Below are positions 25,982 to 34,398 of a DNA stretch of 64,000 nucleotides, in pieces (position 1 is the first letter of the stretch; each line of letters opens with the position of its first letter). The stretch is from Mesorhizobium metallidurans STM 2683 (GTDB lineage: Bacteria > Pseudomonadota > Alphaproteobacteria > Rhizobiales > Rhizobiaceae): contig NZ_CAUM01000130.1 of the NCBI RefSeq assembly GCF_000350085.1, positions 1 through 64,000 of the forward strand, read 5' to 3'. The position numbers were made by a program, and so were the translations under genes. A model generated the notes under the pieces. That model made no database searches. It saw nothing but the letters and a program-made list of their open reading frames with translations, and was not told where the DNA came from.

Positions 25982-27124
25982 ATGAACACGATCAACAAGC
26001 CGCGCGTGCTCGTCCTGGGGGCGGGCTTTGGCGGTCTCGAACTCAGCACTTTGCTGTCTGAGACCTTTGGCGCGGATGTCGACGTGACCTTGATCGACAG
26101 GGGCGACAGCTTCGTCTTCGGCTTTTCCAAGCTCGACGTCATGTTCGGCCATGCCACGCTGGATGCTGTGCGCATGCCGTACCGAAACTTCGTGAAGTCA
26201 GGCGTGCGCCTTCTCAGGCAGACGGTTACCGCCATCGATTCCGAGGCGCGGCGCGTCACCACCGATGGGGGCGTCCACGAGGCCGATTTCCTGATCGTGG
26301 CGCTCGGTGCCGAGTATGATCTTGATGCCACGCCCGGACTTGCCGGGGCCAACGAATTCTACAGTGTCGCCGGGGCCGAGCGCCTGCGCGATATACTGCC
26401 TACCTTCGCCGGGGGACAGGCGCTGGTCGGGGTCTGCGGCGCGCCGTACAAGTGCCCGCCGGCGCCCAGCGAATGCGCCTTGATGTTGCATGACTATCTG
26501 GTCAATCGCGGCGTGCGCGAAGCCTGCGAGATCAGCTTCGTACTGCCGCTGCCGAGCCCGGTGCCGCCCTCGCCCGAAACCTCGCGCGCGCTGGAGGCGG
26601 CCTTTACCGAGCGCGGCATCAAATTCATCCCGGGTCGACGCGTTGCCTCGATCGACAACGACCGCAAGGTGGCAATGCTCGATGACGGGGCCGAGATGCC
26701 CTTCGATCTGTTCCTCGGCGTCCCCAGGCACCGCGTACCCGATGTGGTGATCGACAGCGGCATGGCTGAAAATGGCTGGATCCCGGTCAATCCACGGACA
26801 TTGGAAACCAGACATCCCAATGTGTACGCAGTGGGCGACGGCGCCAACACCGGAACCCCGAAAGCCGGCGTGTTCGCCGAAGGTGCTGCACGCGCCGTTG
26901 CCAGCGACCTGATTGCCAAGCTGCGCAACGACGGCAGCGGGAAGCAGTATGACGGTTTCGGCACTTGCTATATCGAATTCGGCGGCGGCCGCATCGGCAA
27001 GGTCGAGATGGATTTCTTCTCGGGTCCAAAGCCGACCGGAACCTATCACGAGCCGTCGGTCGCCCTGCGCGCCGACAAGGAGATTTTCGGAACCAGCCGC
27101 CGCGCCCGCTGGTTCGGGACATGA
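25982..27124 (+). CDS. FAD/NAD-dependent oxidoreductase, sulfide:quinone reductase/NDH-2-like
   Basis: 380 aa from the ATG at 25982 with GAGGTG upstream; the 23-residue extension to 25913 was rejected. The FAD motif is VLVLGAGFGGLEL (8-20), a second dinucleotide region has ALVGVCGAPYKCPPAPSE, and a third has VYAVGDGANTG. The Cys in YKCPPAP corresponds in position to a catalytic cysteine of sulfide:quinone oxidoreductases. Other cysteines are less well placed, so a general quinone reductase is also possible. Last gene before a convergent pair. Confidence 0.75.
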   Translation: MNTINKPRVLVLGAGFGGLELSTLLSETFGADVDVTLIDRGDSFVFGFSKLDVMFGHATLDAVRMPYRNFVKSGVRLLRQTVTAIDSEARRVTTDGGVHEADFLIVALGAEYDLDATPGLAGANEFYSVAGAERLRDILPTFAGGQALVGVCGAPYKCPPAPSECALMLHDYLVNRGVREACEISFVLPLPSPVPPSPETSRALEAAFTERGIKFIPGRRVASIDNDRKVAMLDDGAEMPFDLFLGVPRHRVPDVVIDSGMAENGWIPVNPRTLETRHPNVYAVGDGANTGTPKAGVFAEGAARAVASDLIAKLRNDGSGKQYDGFGTCYIEFGGGRIGKVEMDFFSGPKPTGTYHEPSVALRADKEIFGTSRRARWFGT

Positions 27125-27159
27125 GGCGCGAAAAGACGCTATCCCGCTGTGTGGATCGA

Positions 27160-27182
27160 CCTCCCGTTACGGGGAGGCAAGA
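27160..27182. terminator. Bidirectional hairpin between convergent genes
   Basis: ACCTCCCGTTACGGGGAGG lies in the 61-bp gap between the flavoprotein (ending 27124) and the convergent oxidoreductase (ending 27186). It forms a stem of CTCCC with GGGAG. No long T-run follows. Confidence 0.4.
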
Positions 27183-27185
27183 GGC

Positions 27186-27767
27186 TCAGAACGCATCCAT
27201 CCCGGCCGCGACCTTCGCCATGAACGACTTGCGCGTCCCGTCGGTCGAAAGATTCATCGAATAATGCGCGAGATAGGAGACCGGCGCTCCTGGCTTGATG
27301 GTGGCGCGCAGCATGCGGTTTACCAGTTTGCGCGGCGGGTCGCCCATCAACATGGCGCGGAACCGGCTGCCGCCATAGGTGGTGACCGCAGCCAGCTTGC
27401 TGATGTTGTGCAGCGTCGGCTGCACCTTGCCGTCAACCAGCCTGAACGACACGCCGGGCAGGAAGACGCGGTCGAAAAAGCCTTTCAGGATCGCCGGATA
27501 GCCGTAATTCCAGACCGGGAATGACAGCACCAGCGCTTCGGCCCTTTGCAAGCGCTCGACATAGTCGGCCACCGCATCGCCCGGCCCGCGCTGGTCGTGG
27601 TAGCCCAGCCGTTCGGCCCGCGTCAGCCTGGGATCGAAATTCTCGCCATAGAGATCGCAGTCGTCGACGGCATGCCCGGCCGCCGTCAGCCGCTCGACGA
27701 TCACCTTGTGCAGGCCGGCATTGAAGCTGGTTTCGACCGGGTGAGCGTAGAGGACGAGGATGTTCAT
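27186..27767 (-). CDS. NAD(P)H oxidoreductase, flavodoxin-like fold
   Basis: 193 aa. It begins MNILVLYAHPVETSFNAGLH, the phosphate-loop signature of the NQO1/KefF/MdaB flavodoxin-like family, then LVLSFPVWNYGYPAILKGFFDRV and VTTYGGSR. These FMN/FAD enzymes carry out two-electron reduction of quinones or flavins. It starts 8 bp after the FAD oxidase stop and is the last gene of the minus-strand catabolic operon. It could regenerate reduced flavin or quinone for that pathway. Confidence 0.85.
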   Translation of the reverse strand: MNILVLYAHPVETSFNAGLHKVIVERLTAAGHAVDDCDLYGENFDPRLTRAERLGYHDQRGPGDAVADYVERLQRAEALVLSFPVWNYGYPAILKGFFDRVFLPGVSFRLVDGKVQPTLHNISKLAAVTTYGGSRFRAMLMGDPPRKLVNRMLRATIKPGAPVSYLAHYSMNLSTDGTRKSFMAKVAAGMDAF

Positions 27768-27775
27768 GCGTGCTC

Positions 27776-29173
27776 TCAGCCCGCCTTCCGCAAGCCCTTG
27801 AACAGGAACGACTTGCCCGAACGGTAGTCGTAGTCCGGGTTCTCCCAGGCGATCATCTTGCCGGGGTTGAGCAGCCCTTGCGGGTCGGTCTCGCGTTTGA
27901 AGGCAAGCTGCACCGCGTCGGTCTGCTTCATGCCGCCCTCTTCAAGCGTGTAGCGATGCGGATTGAAAATCCAGCAGCCATTGTCCTCGTGGATGCGGAT
28001 GATCTCATCGAGCCGCTCCGCCGTGGTGAAGCGGACAAGCGGCAGACCGGCAACGCCAATCGCGCCGTCGAAGCGGATGAATTCGAGATGCGACGGCACT
28101 TCGTCGCCGAAGCGGTCGACCATCGCCTTGACGTGTGCGAGATGATCCGGCGAGGGATAGCGGGCCTGCAGATAGGTGATCGTGGGATCGACCCTGATGG
28201 CGCGCAATGTCGTGTGGTTCCAGGTCAGTTCATAGGCCGGCGGCAGGCCCTTCAAGTCGGCCTCCTTGTCGGCGCGGAAGACGATCTCGCCCTTGCTGCG
28301 CGCCGTGAAGGCGAGGAAGGCGTCCATCGCATGCGGCGCGATCATCAGGACGACGATGCTCTGATCGCGCCGGAAGAATTTCTGATGGCGCTTGAAATAA
28401 TCGTACGGGATCGGTGCTGCGATCGGCGTGATCAGTTTCGCCAAAATGCCATCCTGGACGGCGAGATCGTCGCCGAAGCCGGCCGCATCCATGAAATCGT
28501 CGAAGCCGACGATGACATCAATCCAGTCGTAGGCGGCGGTCAGCGGCATCTCGACCTCGGTGATGATGCCATTGGTGCCATAGGCATGCATGACCTTCAG
28601 CACATCCTCGCCGGTAAGCTCCATGACGCGCGGCTCGGCCTCCATTGTCACGGTTCGCAGCCGGATGACATTGCCGAGGTCGCGCAACCCGCCCCAGCGG
28701 ATCGAGCCGACACCGCCGGAGCCGCCGGCAACGAACCCGCCGATCGAGGCCGTGTTGTAGGTCGACGGCGACATCCTGAGCTCCTGGCCCGAATGCGCCC
28801 GCGTCGCTCTGTCGATCTCGGCCAGAACGGCGCCCGGCCCGGTGACGACGCGGCCGGGCGCTATCGCCTTTACCGCGTTCATCTCGGCGAGATTGAGCAC
28901 CACGCCGCCGGACAAAGGCATCGCTTGCCCATAATTGCCGGTGCCGCTGCCGCGCGGTGTCACCGGAACACCGTGCCGATGGCAGGCCGCCAGCACGCGG
29001 ATCACCTCCTCCTCGGTTTTCGGCGTCACGATCAGGTCGCCGGTGACATGGTCGAGCTGCTGCTTCAGCACCGGACTATACCAGTAGAAGTCGCGGCTCT
29101 TCTGCTGGACGATCGCCGGATGGTCGTCGATCTTCAGCCCGTCGAGGTCGTGCTTGAGCGCCGCGATGTCCAT
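27776..29173 (-). CDS. FAD-binding oxidase/dehydrogenase (PCMH/GlcD type)
   Basis: 465 aa. The N-terminal FAD domain has TPRGSGTGNYGQAMPLSGG (the pyrophosphate loop) and SPSTYNTASIGGFVAGGSGG; the C-terminal domain ends DPQGLLNPGKMI, typical of GlcD/D-lactate dehydrogenase and VAO-family proteins. Family members oxidise 2-hydroxy acids and alcohols. Its start codon shares one base with the amidohydrolase stop (TAATG). It is followed by a flavodoxin-fold reductase. The substrate is unknown; context suggests a product of the amidohydrolase pathway. Confidence 0.85.
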   Translation of the reverse strand: MDIAALKHDLDGLKIDDHPAIVQQKSRDFYWYSPVLKQQLDHVTGDLIVTPKTEEEVIRVLAACHRHGVPVTPRGSGTGNYGQAMPLSGGVVLNLAEMNAVKAIAPGRVVTGPGAVLAEIDRATRAHSGQELRMSPSTYNTASIGGFVAGGSGGVGSIRWGGLRDLGNVIRLRTVTMEAEPRVMELTGEDVLKVMHAYGTNGIITEVEMPLTAAYDWIDVIVGFDDFMDAAGFGDDLAVQDGILAKLITPIAAPIPYDYFKRHQKFFRRDQSIVVLMIAPHAMDAFLAFTARSKGEIVFRADKEADLKGLPPAYELTWNHTTLRAIRVDPTITYLQARYPSPDHLAHVKAMVDRFGDEVPSHLEFIRFDGAIGVAGLPLVRFTTAERLDEIIRIHEDNGCWIFNPHRYTLEEGGMKQTDAVQLAFKRETDPQGLLNPGKMIAWENPDYDYRSGKSFLFKGLRKAG

Positions 29174-30474
29174 TACTTCACCATCAGTTCGTCGAGTTCG
29201 GCATAGTCGGGCAATTGGCGCTCGATGGCGCGGCCCACGCGCACCACGATGCGATCAGATTCCGGTCGCGACAGCAATTCCGTCCAGCTTCGCCCCTTGA
29301 AGACGACAAAATCGGCGACACCGCCGGCGGCGAGCGTACCAAAACCGTCGAGTCGCATCACTTTGGCCGGCGTCTCTGTTACGGCCTTTGGCCAGTCGCC
29401 GACAGGATGATCGAAATGCAGGATGCGTGTCGCCATCCGGTAGACCTCCAGCATGTCGAGATCGCCATAGGCATAGAACGGGTCACGCGTGTTGTCGGAA
29501 GCAATCGCAACGGGAATGCCGCGCGCCTTCATCTCATGCAGCAGCGTCACGCCGCGCCAGCGCGGCGTGGTTTGGTCAGCGCGTCGATCCTGCAGATAGA
29601 GATTGCACATCGGCAGCGACACCACGGCGAGCCCCGCCTTCGCCACCTTGTCCAGCGTGTCGAGCACGTCGAGGTCCGGCTGACGCGCCAGCGAGCAGCA
29701 ATGGCCGACGAGGATGTTGCCTTCAAAACCGTTCCACAGCGCCGCTTCGGCGATCTTCTTCAACGAGATCGCGGAGACGGCGTCGGTCTCGTCGGCATGG
29801 AAATCAAGGTCGAGCCCGTGTTTGATCGCCTGTGCGAACACATGGTCGAGAAGTTCCTCGAGGTCCGGCACCATATAGGTCACGACGCCGAGCACACCCT
29901 TGGCCGCGGCCACGCGTTTGGCCAGTCCTTCGAACCATTTCCTGTCGCGCACGCCTTCGATGCCGAGCAGGCAGGCCGCCTGCAATTCGATACGGCCGTG
30001 CCAAATCTCCCGCATCGTCTCGAATACCGGCCAGGAAATCTCCTCCTGCGGCGCCACGCTGTCGAGATGGGTGCGCAAAGCCTTGGTGCCATGCGCGTAG
30101 GCCGAGCGCAGGGAAAAATCCATGCGCCGGGCGACGTCCTCGGCGCTCCAGCGCGCGGCACGGTCGGCGCCGGTGGCATTCAGCGCGCCCATGAAGGTAC
30201 CGTCGGGATTGGGTTTGCGGGGCCAGATATGGCCCTTGTCGATGTGGGTGTGGCAGTCGACGAAACACGGCATGACGATGCGTCCCCCGAGGTCGATCGC
30301 GCCCACCGGTGCCTTGGGTCTGCCATGCGCGGCGATGCTGGAGATCTTGCCGTCGGCGACGGACATGTCGGCGAGCGCGAAGCCGTCAGAGTCGAAAGCA
30401 GCGGCAAGACCAGGTGTCAGCGACCGGTGAAGGCGGACGTTGCTGAGACGGTAAGAACCAGAGGCTGGTATCAA
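29173..30474 (-). CDS. Cytosine deaminase-like amidohydrolase
   Basis: 433 aa. Metal ligands appear in the order expected for CodA-type deaminases: CHTHIDKGH with His75 and His77, a HADE segment in the middle third, GHCCSLA, and a late SDNTRDPFYAYG motif that carries the metal-binding Asp. Enzymes of this group deaminate cytosine, isoguanine, creatinine and similar amidines, so the name does not fix the substrate. It is transcribed with the FAD oxidase after it. The ABC importer is upstream in the same direction but is separated by a 450-bp repeat region. Confidence 0.85.
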   Translation of the reverse strand: MIPASGSYRLSNVRLHRSLTPGLAAAFDSDGFALADMSVADGKISSIAAHGRPKAPVGAIDLGGRIVMPCFVDCHTHIDKGHIWPRKPNPDGTFMGALNATGADRAARWSAEDVARRMDFSLRSAYAHGTKALRTHLDSVAPQEEISWPVFETMREIWHGRIELQAACLLGIEGVRDRKWFEGLAKRVAAAKGVLGVVTYMVPDLEELLDHVFAQAIKHGLDLDFHADETDAVSAISLKKIAEAALWNGFEGNILVGHCCSLARQPDLDVLDTLDKVAKAGLAVVSLPMCNLYLQDRRADQTTPRWRGVTLLHEMKARGIPVAIASDNTRDPFYAYGDLDMLEVYRMATRILHFDHPVGDWPKAVTETPAKVMRLDGFGTLAAGGVADFVVFKGRSWTELLSRPESDRIVVRVGRAIERQLPDYAELDELMVK

Positions 30475-30924
30475 GACTTACCCCCCTCTGGCCTATGCAA
30501 CACCGTTCCCTCAAGGGGTCGTTTGGATCGGAGACACCGCAAACAGGCGGACGGAGACATCGCGAACAGTTTTGCACCGCCGTATTCTTCGGTGACCGTA
30601 ACGGCATGGATCCTCGGGTCTGCGCGTCCGCTTCGCTCCCGCTCCGCCCGTGGATGACGAAAGACGGGGAGGCATGTGCAAATCGCCAATGCTGGGGATT
30701 GGTGGGAACTCCGGTATCTCCAACGTTTGCGATTGGTGGCGGCATCCTTTCCCTTCGTCATCCTAGGGCGGAGCGGGAGCGAAGCGGACGCGCAGACCCT
30801 AGGATCCATGCCATTCCCTTTGAGCTTAGCGGCGGCGCAAAACTGTTCACGATGTCTCCGCACGGCGGTTCGCCGTATCTCTGGCCCAAGCAGCCCCTCA
30901 CCGTTCTCAATCGCGTCACCCATC
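30475..30924. repeat. Repeat-filled gap with a large inverted repeat
   Basis: About 115-bp arms (roughly 30545-30660 and 30757-30870) are near-perfect inverted copies. Both contain GACATCG, AACAGTTTTGC, GCATGGATCCT and GCGTCCGCTTCGCTCCCGCT. Weaker similarity extends outward on both sides, and the centre also has short complementary stretches. The gap has no convincing gene. It splits the amidohydrolase from the ABC transporter genes. Confidence 0.8.
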
Positions 30925-31776
30925 CTATCGCTCCTGCTTCAGGGCGCTTTCGTGCCAACGCCGCAGGAGGAGATGGGAAATCAGCGACAGCACCAGGAAG
31001 ATCAATATGCCGGTCAGCGAGATGAGGATCAGCGCCGCGAAGAGCCGCGGCGCATTGAGCCGATAGCCGGCCTCGATGATGCGCGAGGCAAGACCCGATG
31101 ACTGCCCGGTGGCGCCGGCGACGAATTCCGCCACCACGGCTCCGATCAGCGACAGGCCGCCGGCGATCTTCAGACCGCCTAGGAAATAGGGCATGGCCGC
31201 CGGCAGCCTGAGATAGCGCAATTGCTGCCAGCGCGTCGCGCCGTTGAGCTTGAACAGATCGCGCAGATTGCGGTCGACGGAATTGAGACCGAGCGTGGTG
31301 TTGGAGAGGATCGGAAAGAAGGCAACGATCCAGGCGCAAAGCAGGAGCTTTGCCGTCTGGTTGTCGACATAGATGTTGATCAGCGGGAAGATCGCGACGA
31401 TCGGCGTCACCTGCAGAACGATGGCGAACGGGAAGAACGACATCTCCACCCATTTCGATTGCGCGAACAGCACCGCCAGCCCGACCCCGCCGGCGACGGC
31501 GAGAAGCAGGCTGAGAAAGGTGATCCTGAGCGTCACCAACAGCGAGGAGAACAACAGCCCGGCATCGTCATGGAGCGTTTGCAGCACCACGCCGGGGCGC
31601 GGCAATATGTATTTCGGAATGTCGTTCCAGACGCAGACGCGGTCCCACAGCCAGATCGCCAGGATCATGATCGCCAGCGGCAGCAGCCATCTGCCGATCC
31701 GTTCAAGCCGCTCCTGGCGCAGGCGGCGCGCCTCCTCGGGATCGAGCGTCAGCGTATGTTCTTCAATGGCCGTCAT
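30925..31776 (-). CDS. ABC transporter permease (SsuC/ThiX type)
   Basis: 283 aa with about six hydrophobic helices and the permease EAA-type region LSLIGAVVAEFVAG near residues 205-218. Its start overlaps the ATPase stop by 14 bp. The partner binding protein and ATPase belong to the nitrate/sulfonate/taurine/HMP importer group. It is the last gene of the importer set before the inverted-repeat gap. Confidence 0.88.
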   Translation of the reverse strand: MTAIEEHTLTLDPEEARRLRQERLERIGRWLLPLAIMILAIWLWDRVCVWNDIPKYILPRPGVVLQTLHDDAGLLFSSLLVTLRITFLSLLLAVAGGVGLAVLFAQSKWVEMSFFPFAIVLQVTPIVAIFPLINIYVDNQTAKLLLCAWIVAFFPILSNTTLGLNSVDRNLRDLFKLNGATRWQQLRYLRLPAAMPYFLGGLKIAGGLSLIGAVVAEFVAGATGQSSGLASRIIEAGYRLNAPRLFAALILISLTGILIFLVLSLISHLLLRRWHESALKQER

Positions 31777-32593
31777 GATGCGATCCGGCGGTTGAGTTGA
31801 TGGCGCCGATCAGCACGTCGGACGCCTGGCGGCAGAGCGCGGCATAGTCTGGCGAGGTGCGGAACGCCTCGTCGCGTGGATAGGGAGCATCGACCGCGAA
31901 TTCCCTGAACACGCGCCCCGGCCGCGCCGCCATGACGACGACGCGGTTGGACAGGAACACGCTTTCGAAGACGCTGTGGGTGACGAAGACGACTGTAAAA
32001 CGTTCGCCTTGCCACAACTCCAGAAGATCGTTGTTGAGCTTGAAGCGGGTGATCTCGTCCAGTGCTCCAAACGGCTCGTCCATCAAAAGCACGCGCGGCC
32101 TGGTGACCATGGCGCGGGCGATCGAGACGCGCATCTTCATGCCGCCGGAAAGCTCGCGCGGCACGGCGTTCTCGAAGCCGGTCAGATGCACCCGCGCCAG
32201 CATCTCCATGACAAAAGGCGCGGCCTTGGCCCGCGACACGCCCTTGAGCCTGAGCGGCAGCCAGACATTGTCGAAGACATCTGCCCAGGGCAGCAGCGTC
32301 GGCTCCTGGAAGACGAAGCCGATGTCAGAACGGTCGAAGGAGCCACTGCCGCGCCAGTCGAGCAGGCCGGAGGTTGGCGTCGACAGGCCGGCAATCAGCC
32401 TGAGCGCCGTCGACTTGCCGCAGCCTGACGGTCCGAGCAGGCTGAGGAAATCGCCTTCCCGGATCGTCAGATTGACGTTGCTGAGCGCTGTCACGCCGTT
32501 GGAAAAAACCTTGCCGACATCGCGCAGCGCCAGGAGCATCGGGCCATCACCCGATGCCGCCAGAGGCGCTTGCGCCACTTTCTGCAGCTTCAC
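31763..32593 (-). CDS. ABC transporter ATP-binding protein (SsuB/TauB type)
   Basis: 276 aa from a GTG at 32593. Only 2 bp separate it from the preceding stop, with GAAGAAA as ribosome site; an ATG at 32539 is an alternative that removes 18 residues. Walker A is GPSGCGKST, the signature is LSGGM, Walker B is VLLMDEP, and the switch region has VFVTHSVFE. It powers the importer formed with the neighbouring permease and binding protein. Overlaps the permease by 14 bp. Confidence 0.88.
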   Translation of the reverse strand: MKLQKVAQAPLAASGDGPMLLALRDVGKVFSNGVTALSNVNLTIREGDFLSLLGPSGCGKSTALRLIAGLSTPTSGLLDWRGSGSFDRSDIGFVFQEPTLLPWADVFDNVWLPLRLKGVSRAKAAPFVMEMLARVHLTGFENAVPRELSGGMKMRVSIARAMVTRPRVLLMDEPFGALDEITRFKLNNDLLELWQGERFTVVFVTHSVFESVFLSNRVVVMAARPGRVFREFAVDAPYPRDEAFRTSPDYAALCRQASDVLIGAINSTAGSHHDGH

Positions 32594-32595
32594 GA

Positions 32596-33600
32596 TTATT
32601 TCTTCAGGTCCAGCCCGACGCCCTTGTTGATGAAGGCGAGCGTGTAGGCCTTCTTGATGTCGATACCGGGCTGCGCCACCTTGGCCTTGACCATCTTGTC
32701 GTAGAAGCTCTGGATGCGCGCTTCCGTCATCGCGCCGATGCCGAGCTTTTCCGTATCGCCGGAATCGGTGATGCCGAATTTTTTCAGCTGTTCGATCGAG
32801 AACGCGATCTGTTCGTCGTTCATGTCGGGGTTGTCTTTCTTGATCAGCTCGTTGGCAGCCTTGTTGTCGCCGTAGAGATAGTTGTACCAGCCCTTGGCGG
32901 AGCCATCGACGAAGCACTGCACGACTTCCGGCCGCTTGTCGATCGTGTCCTGCATGACCTCGATCGTGGTTGCATAAGTGTCCCAGCCATAGTCGGCGAG
33001 CAGGAACTGGTTCGGCATGAAACCGCCCTCCTTCTGGACCGCGAATGGCTCCGAGGTGACATAGCCTTGCTGTATCGACTTCTTGTTGGCGATGAAGGGC
33101 GCCGGGTTGAATGTATAGGGCACGCGCTTGGCGGCATCGAAACCAAGGTCGATGACCATCCACTGGAAGAAAGTCTGCGCGCCCTCGTCGCTCAGTATGT
33201 ACTGGTCCGCCGTCTTCAGATCCTCCCATTTGTCCAGTCCTTGGCCGGGCTGAGACATGATGACCTGCGGGTCCTTCTGGAAGTCGGCCGCCACCACGCG
33301 CATGGGAATGCCTTGCTGCACTGCATCGAATGCCGAAAGCAGATTGCCGCCCATGTAGAAGTCGATCTTGCCGGCGAGCAGCAGCGGTCGGCCGCTGACT
33401 TGCGGACCACCCTGCATGATCGTCACGTCGAGCCCACATGCCGCATAGGTGCCGTCAGCGACTGCCTGATAATAGCCGCCATGCTCGGCTTGAGCGAGCC
33501 AATTGGTGCCGAAGGTGGCTTTTTCGTTCGCCGTCGCACCAAACGTGCTTGCCGCAAGCAGCGCGATCGCGCCTGCCGAGACAATCCATTTTCCACCCAT
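32596..33600 (-). CDS. ABC transporter substrate-binding protein (NMT1/THI5/SsuA type)
   Basis: 334 aa from the ATG at 33600 with AAGGG upstream. Residues 1-25 form a signal peptide (hydrophobic core VSAGAIALLAA, cleavage after TANE or nearby). The mature part opens FGTNWLAQAEHGGYYQAVADG, the pattern of the NMT1/THI5-like family that binds thiamine-precursor pyrimidines, alkanesulfonates, taurine and other small molecules. With a cytosine-deaminase-like enzyme in the same transcription direction, a nitrogen heterocycle is a fair guess. Located in the periplasm. Confidence 0.85.
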   Translation of the reverse strand: MGGKWIVSAGAIALLAASTFGATANEKATFGTNWLAQAEHGGYYQAVADGTYAACGLDVTIMQGGPQVSGRPLLLAGKIDFYMGGNLLSAFDAVQQGIPMRVVAADFQKDPQVIMSQPGQGLDKWEDLKTADQYILSDEGAQTFFQWMVIDLGFDAAKRVPYTFNPAPFIANKKSIQQGYVTSEPFAVQKEGGFMPNQFLLADYGWDTYATTIEVMQDTIDKRPEVVQCFVDGSAKGWYNYLYGDNKAANELIKKDNPDMNDEQIAFSIEQLKKFGITDSGDTEKLGIGAMTEARIQSFYDKMVKAKVAQPGIDIKKAYTLAFINKGVGLDLKK

Positions 33601-33760
33601 GAACACCACCCTTCATTTGGCCCAGCGCGCCACGCGCCAGGCTCGACACCATCGATTCAAGAAGCAAGACACATGCCACCACCAGGGCCGCCCGCATGCG
33701 CAACAGCCGCGTGCGAAGACTGGACGGGCGTGCTGTATGGGATGCATCGTGCCTATTTTT

Positions 33761-33774
33761 TGGACGTCTGTCCA
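33761..33774. promoter_or_regulatory. Possible operator palindrome between divergent catabolic genes
   Basis: TGGACGTCTGTCCA is a 5-bp inverted repeat with a 4-bp centre. It lies in the 357-bp divergent gap between the importer operon (minus) and the RidA/creatininase genes (plus). Its symmetry suits a GntR- or LacI-type repressor, but no regulator gene is adjacent. Confidence 0.35.
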
Positions 33775-33828
33775 CAATCGCCCCGATCACATGCACCGCA
33801 TCTTGAAGGCCTTGCCGGTCCGGCTTTA

Positions 33829-33940
33829 GAGCGACGTGCGTCCGTTTGGACGCACAAAGTACGCTCTAGGACTTTTGAATCTTCGCATCGTGCTTTCCGA
33901 AAATCGAACCCGATTTTCGGGCCGATGCGATAGGCTGGCC
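33829..33940. repeat. Palindromic intergenic repeat
   Basis: AGAGCG and CGCTCT end a palindrome that also holds GTGCGTCC and GGACGCAC around a GTTT loop (33831-33869). CCGAAAATCG and CGATTTTCGG follow as a second hairpin. It is typical of the short multicopy intergenic elements of rhizobial genomes. It sits just before the RidA gene, and the rest of this gap (33601-33828) shows no gene. Confidence 0.55.
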
Positions 33941-33957
33941 GCAAACAGGAGATTGCC

Positions 33958-34341
33958 ATGTTCAGATTCCTCACGCCGAAGTCGATCAAGCCGCCTTTCG
34001 CCCGCTACAGCCACGGCGTCGAGGTGCCCGCGGGGAAGCGGCTGGTGCTGTGCTCGGGCCAGGTCGCCATCACGGTGGAAGATCAAATCCCGGAGGATGC
34101 CGGCGCCCAGGCCGAACTCTGTTTCCAGAACATAGCGGCGATCCTCGGAGAGGCCGGGCTTGGGCTTCAAGACATCGTGCGCATCAATGCCTATGTCACC
34201 GACCGCGCCTTCCTCAGGCCCTATATGGACGTTCGCGACCGGCTGTTTTCGAGCCCCGCGCCGGCCTCGACGCTGATGATCGTGTCCGGTTTCGCCCGGC
34301 CTGAATTCAAAGTCGAAATCGAGGTCGTCGCGGCAGGGTGA
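33958..34341 (+). CDS. RidA family enamine/imine deaminase-like protein
   Basis: 127 aa with GGAG seven bases before the ATG. The RidA/YjgF core is recognisable: VLCSGQVAIT, the QNIAAILGEAGLGLQDIVRINAYVTD helix-strand and the closing VEIEVVA. The usual catalytic Arg is in the late SGFARPEFKVE context. These small trimeric proteins hydrolyse reactive enamines or imines, and are often paired with deaminases in catabolic clusters. It is divergent from the importer operon and followed by the creatininase-family gene. Confidence 0.85.
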   Translation: MFRFLTPKSIKPPFARYSHGVEVPAGKRLVLCSGQVAITVEDQIPEDAGAQAELCFQNIAAILGEAGLGLQDIVRINAYVTDRAFLRPYMDVRDRLFSSPAPASTLMIVSGFARPEFKVEIEVVAAG

Positions 34342-34398
34342 ATCGACAGCCGATGCCCGCCGCGCTAGGTCTGACCTGTTCATTGAAAGAGGCATGAC

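Noticed and set aside
24290..26152. Minus-strand frame of 620 codons
   Set aside because: Antisense to the second GcvT-flavoprotein; no family resemblance.
30386..30923. Several open frames inside the inverted repeat
   Set aside because: Both strands and both arms give near-identical peptides because the DNA is repeated. They lack ribosome sites and resemble repeat-derived spurious proteins.
33455..33796. Minus-strand frame upstream of the ABC binding protein with a hydrophobic stretch
   Set aside because: It overlaps the binding-protein gene in another frame, has no ribosome site and shows no conserved features.
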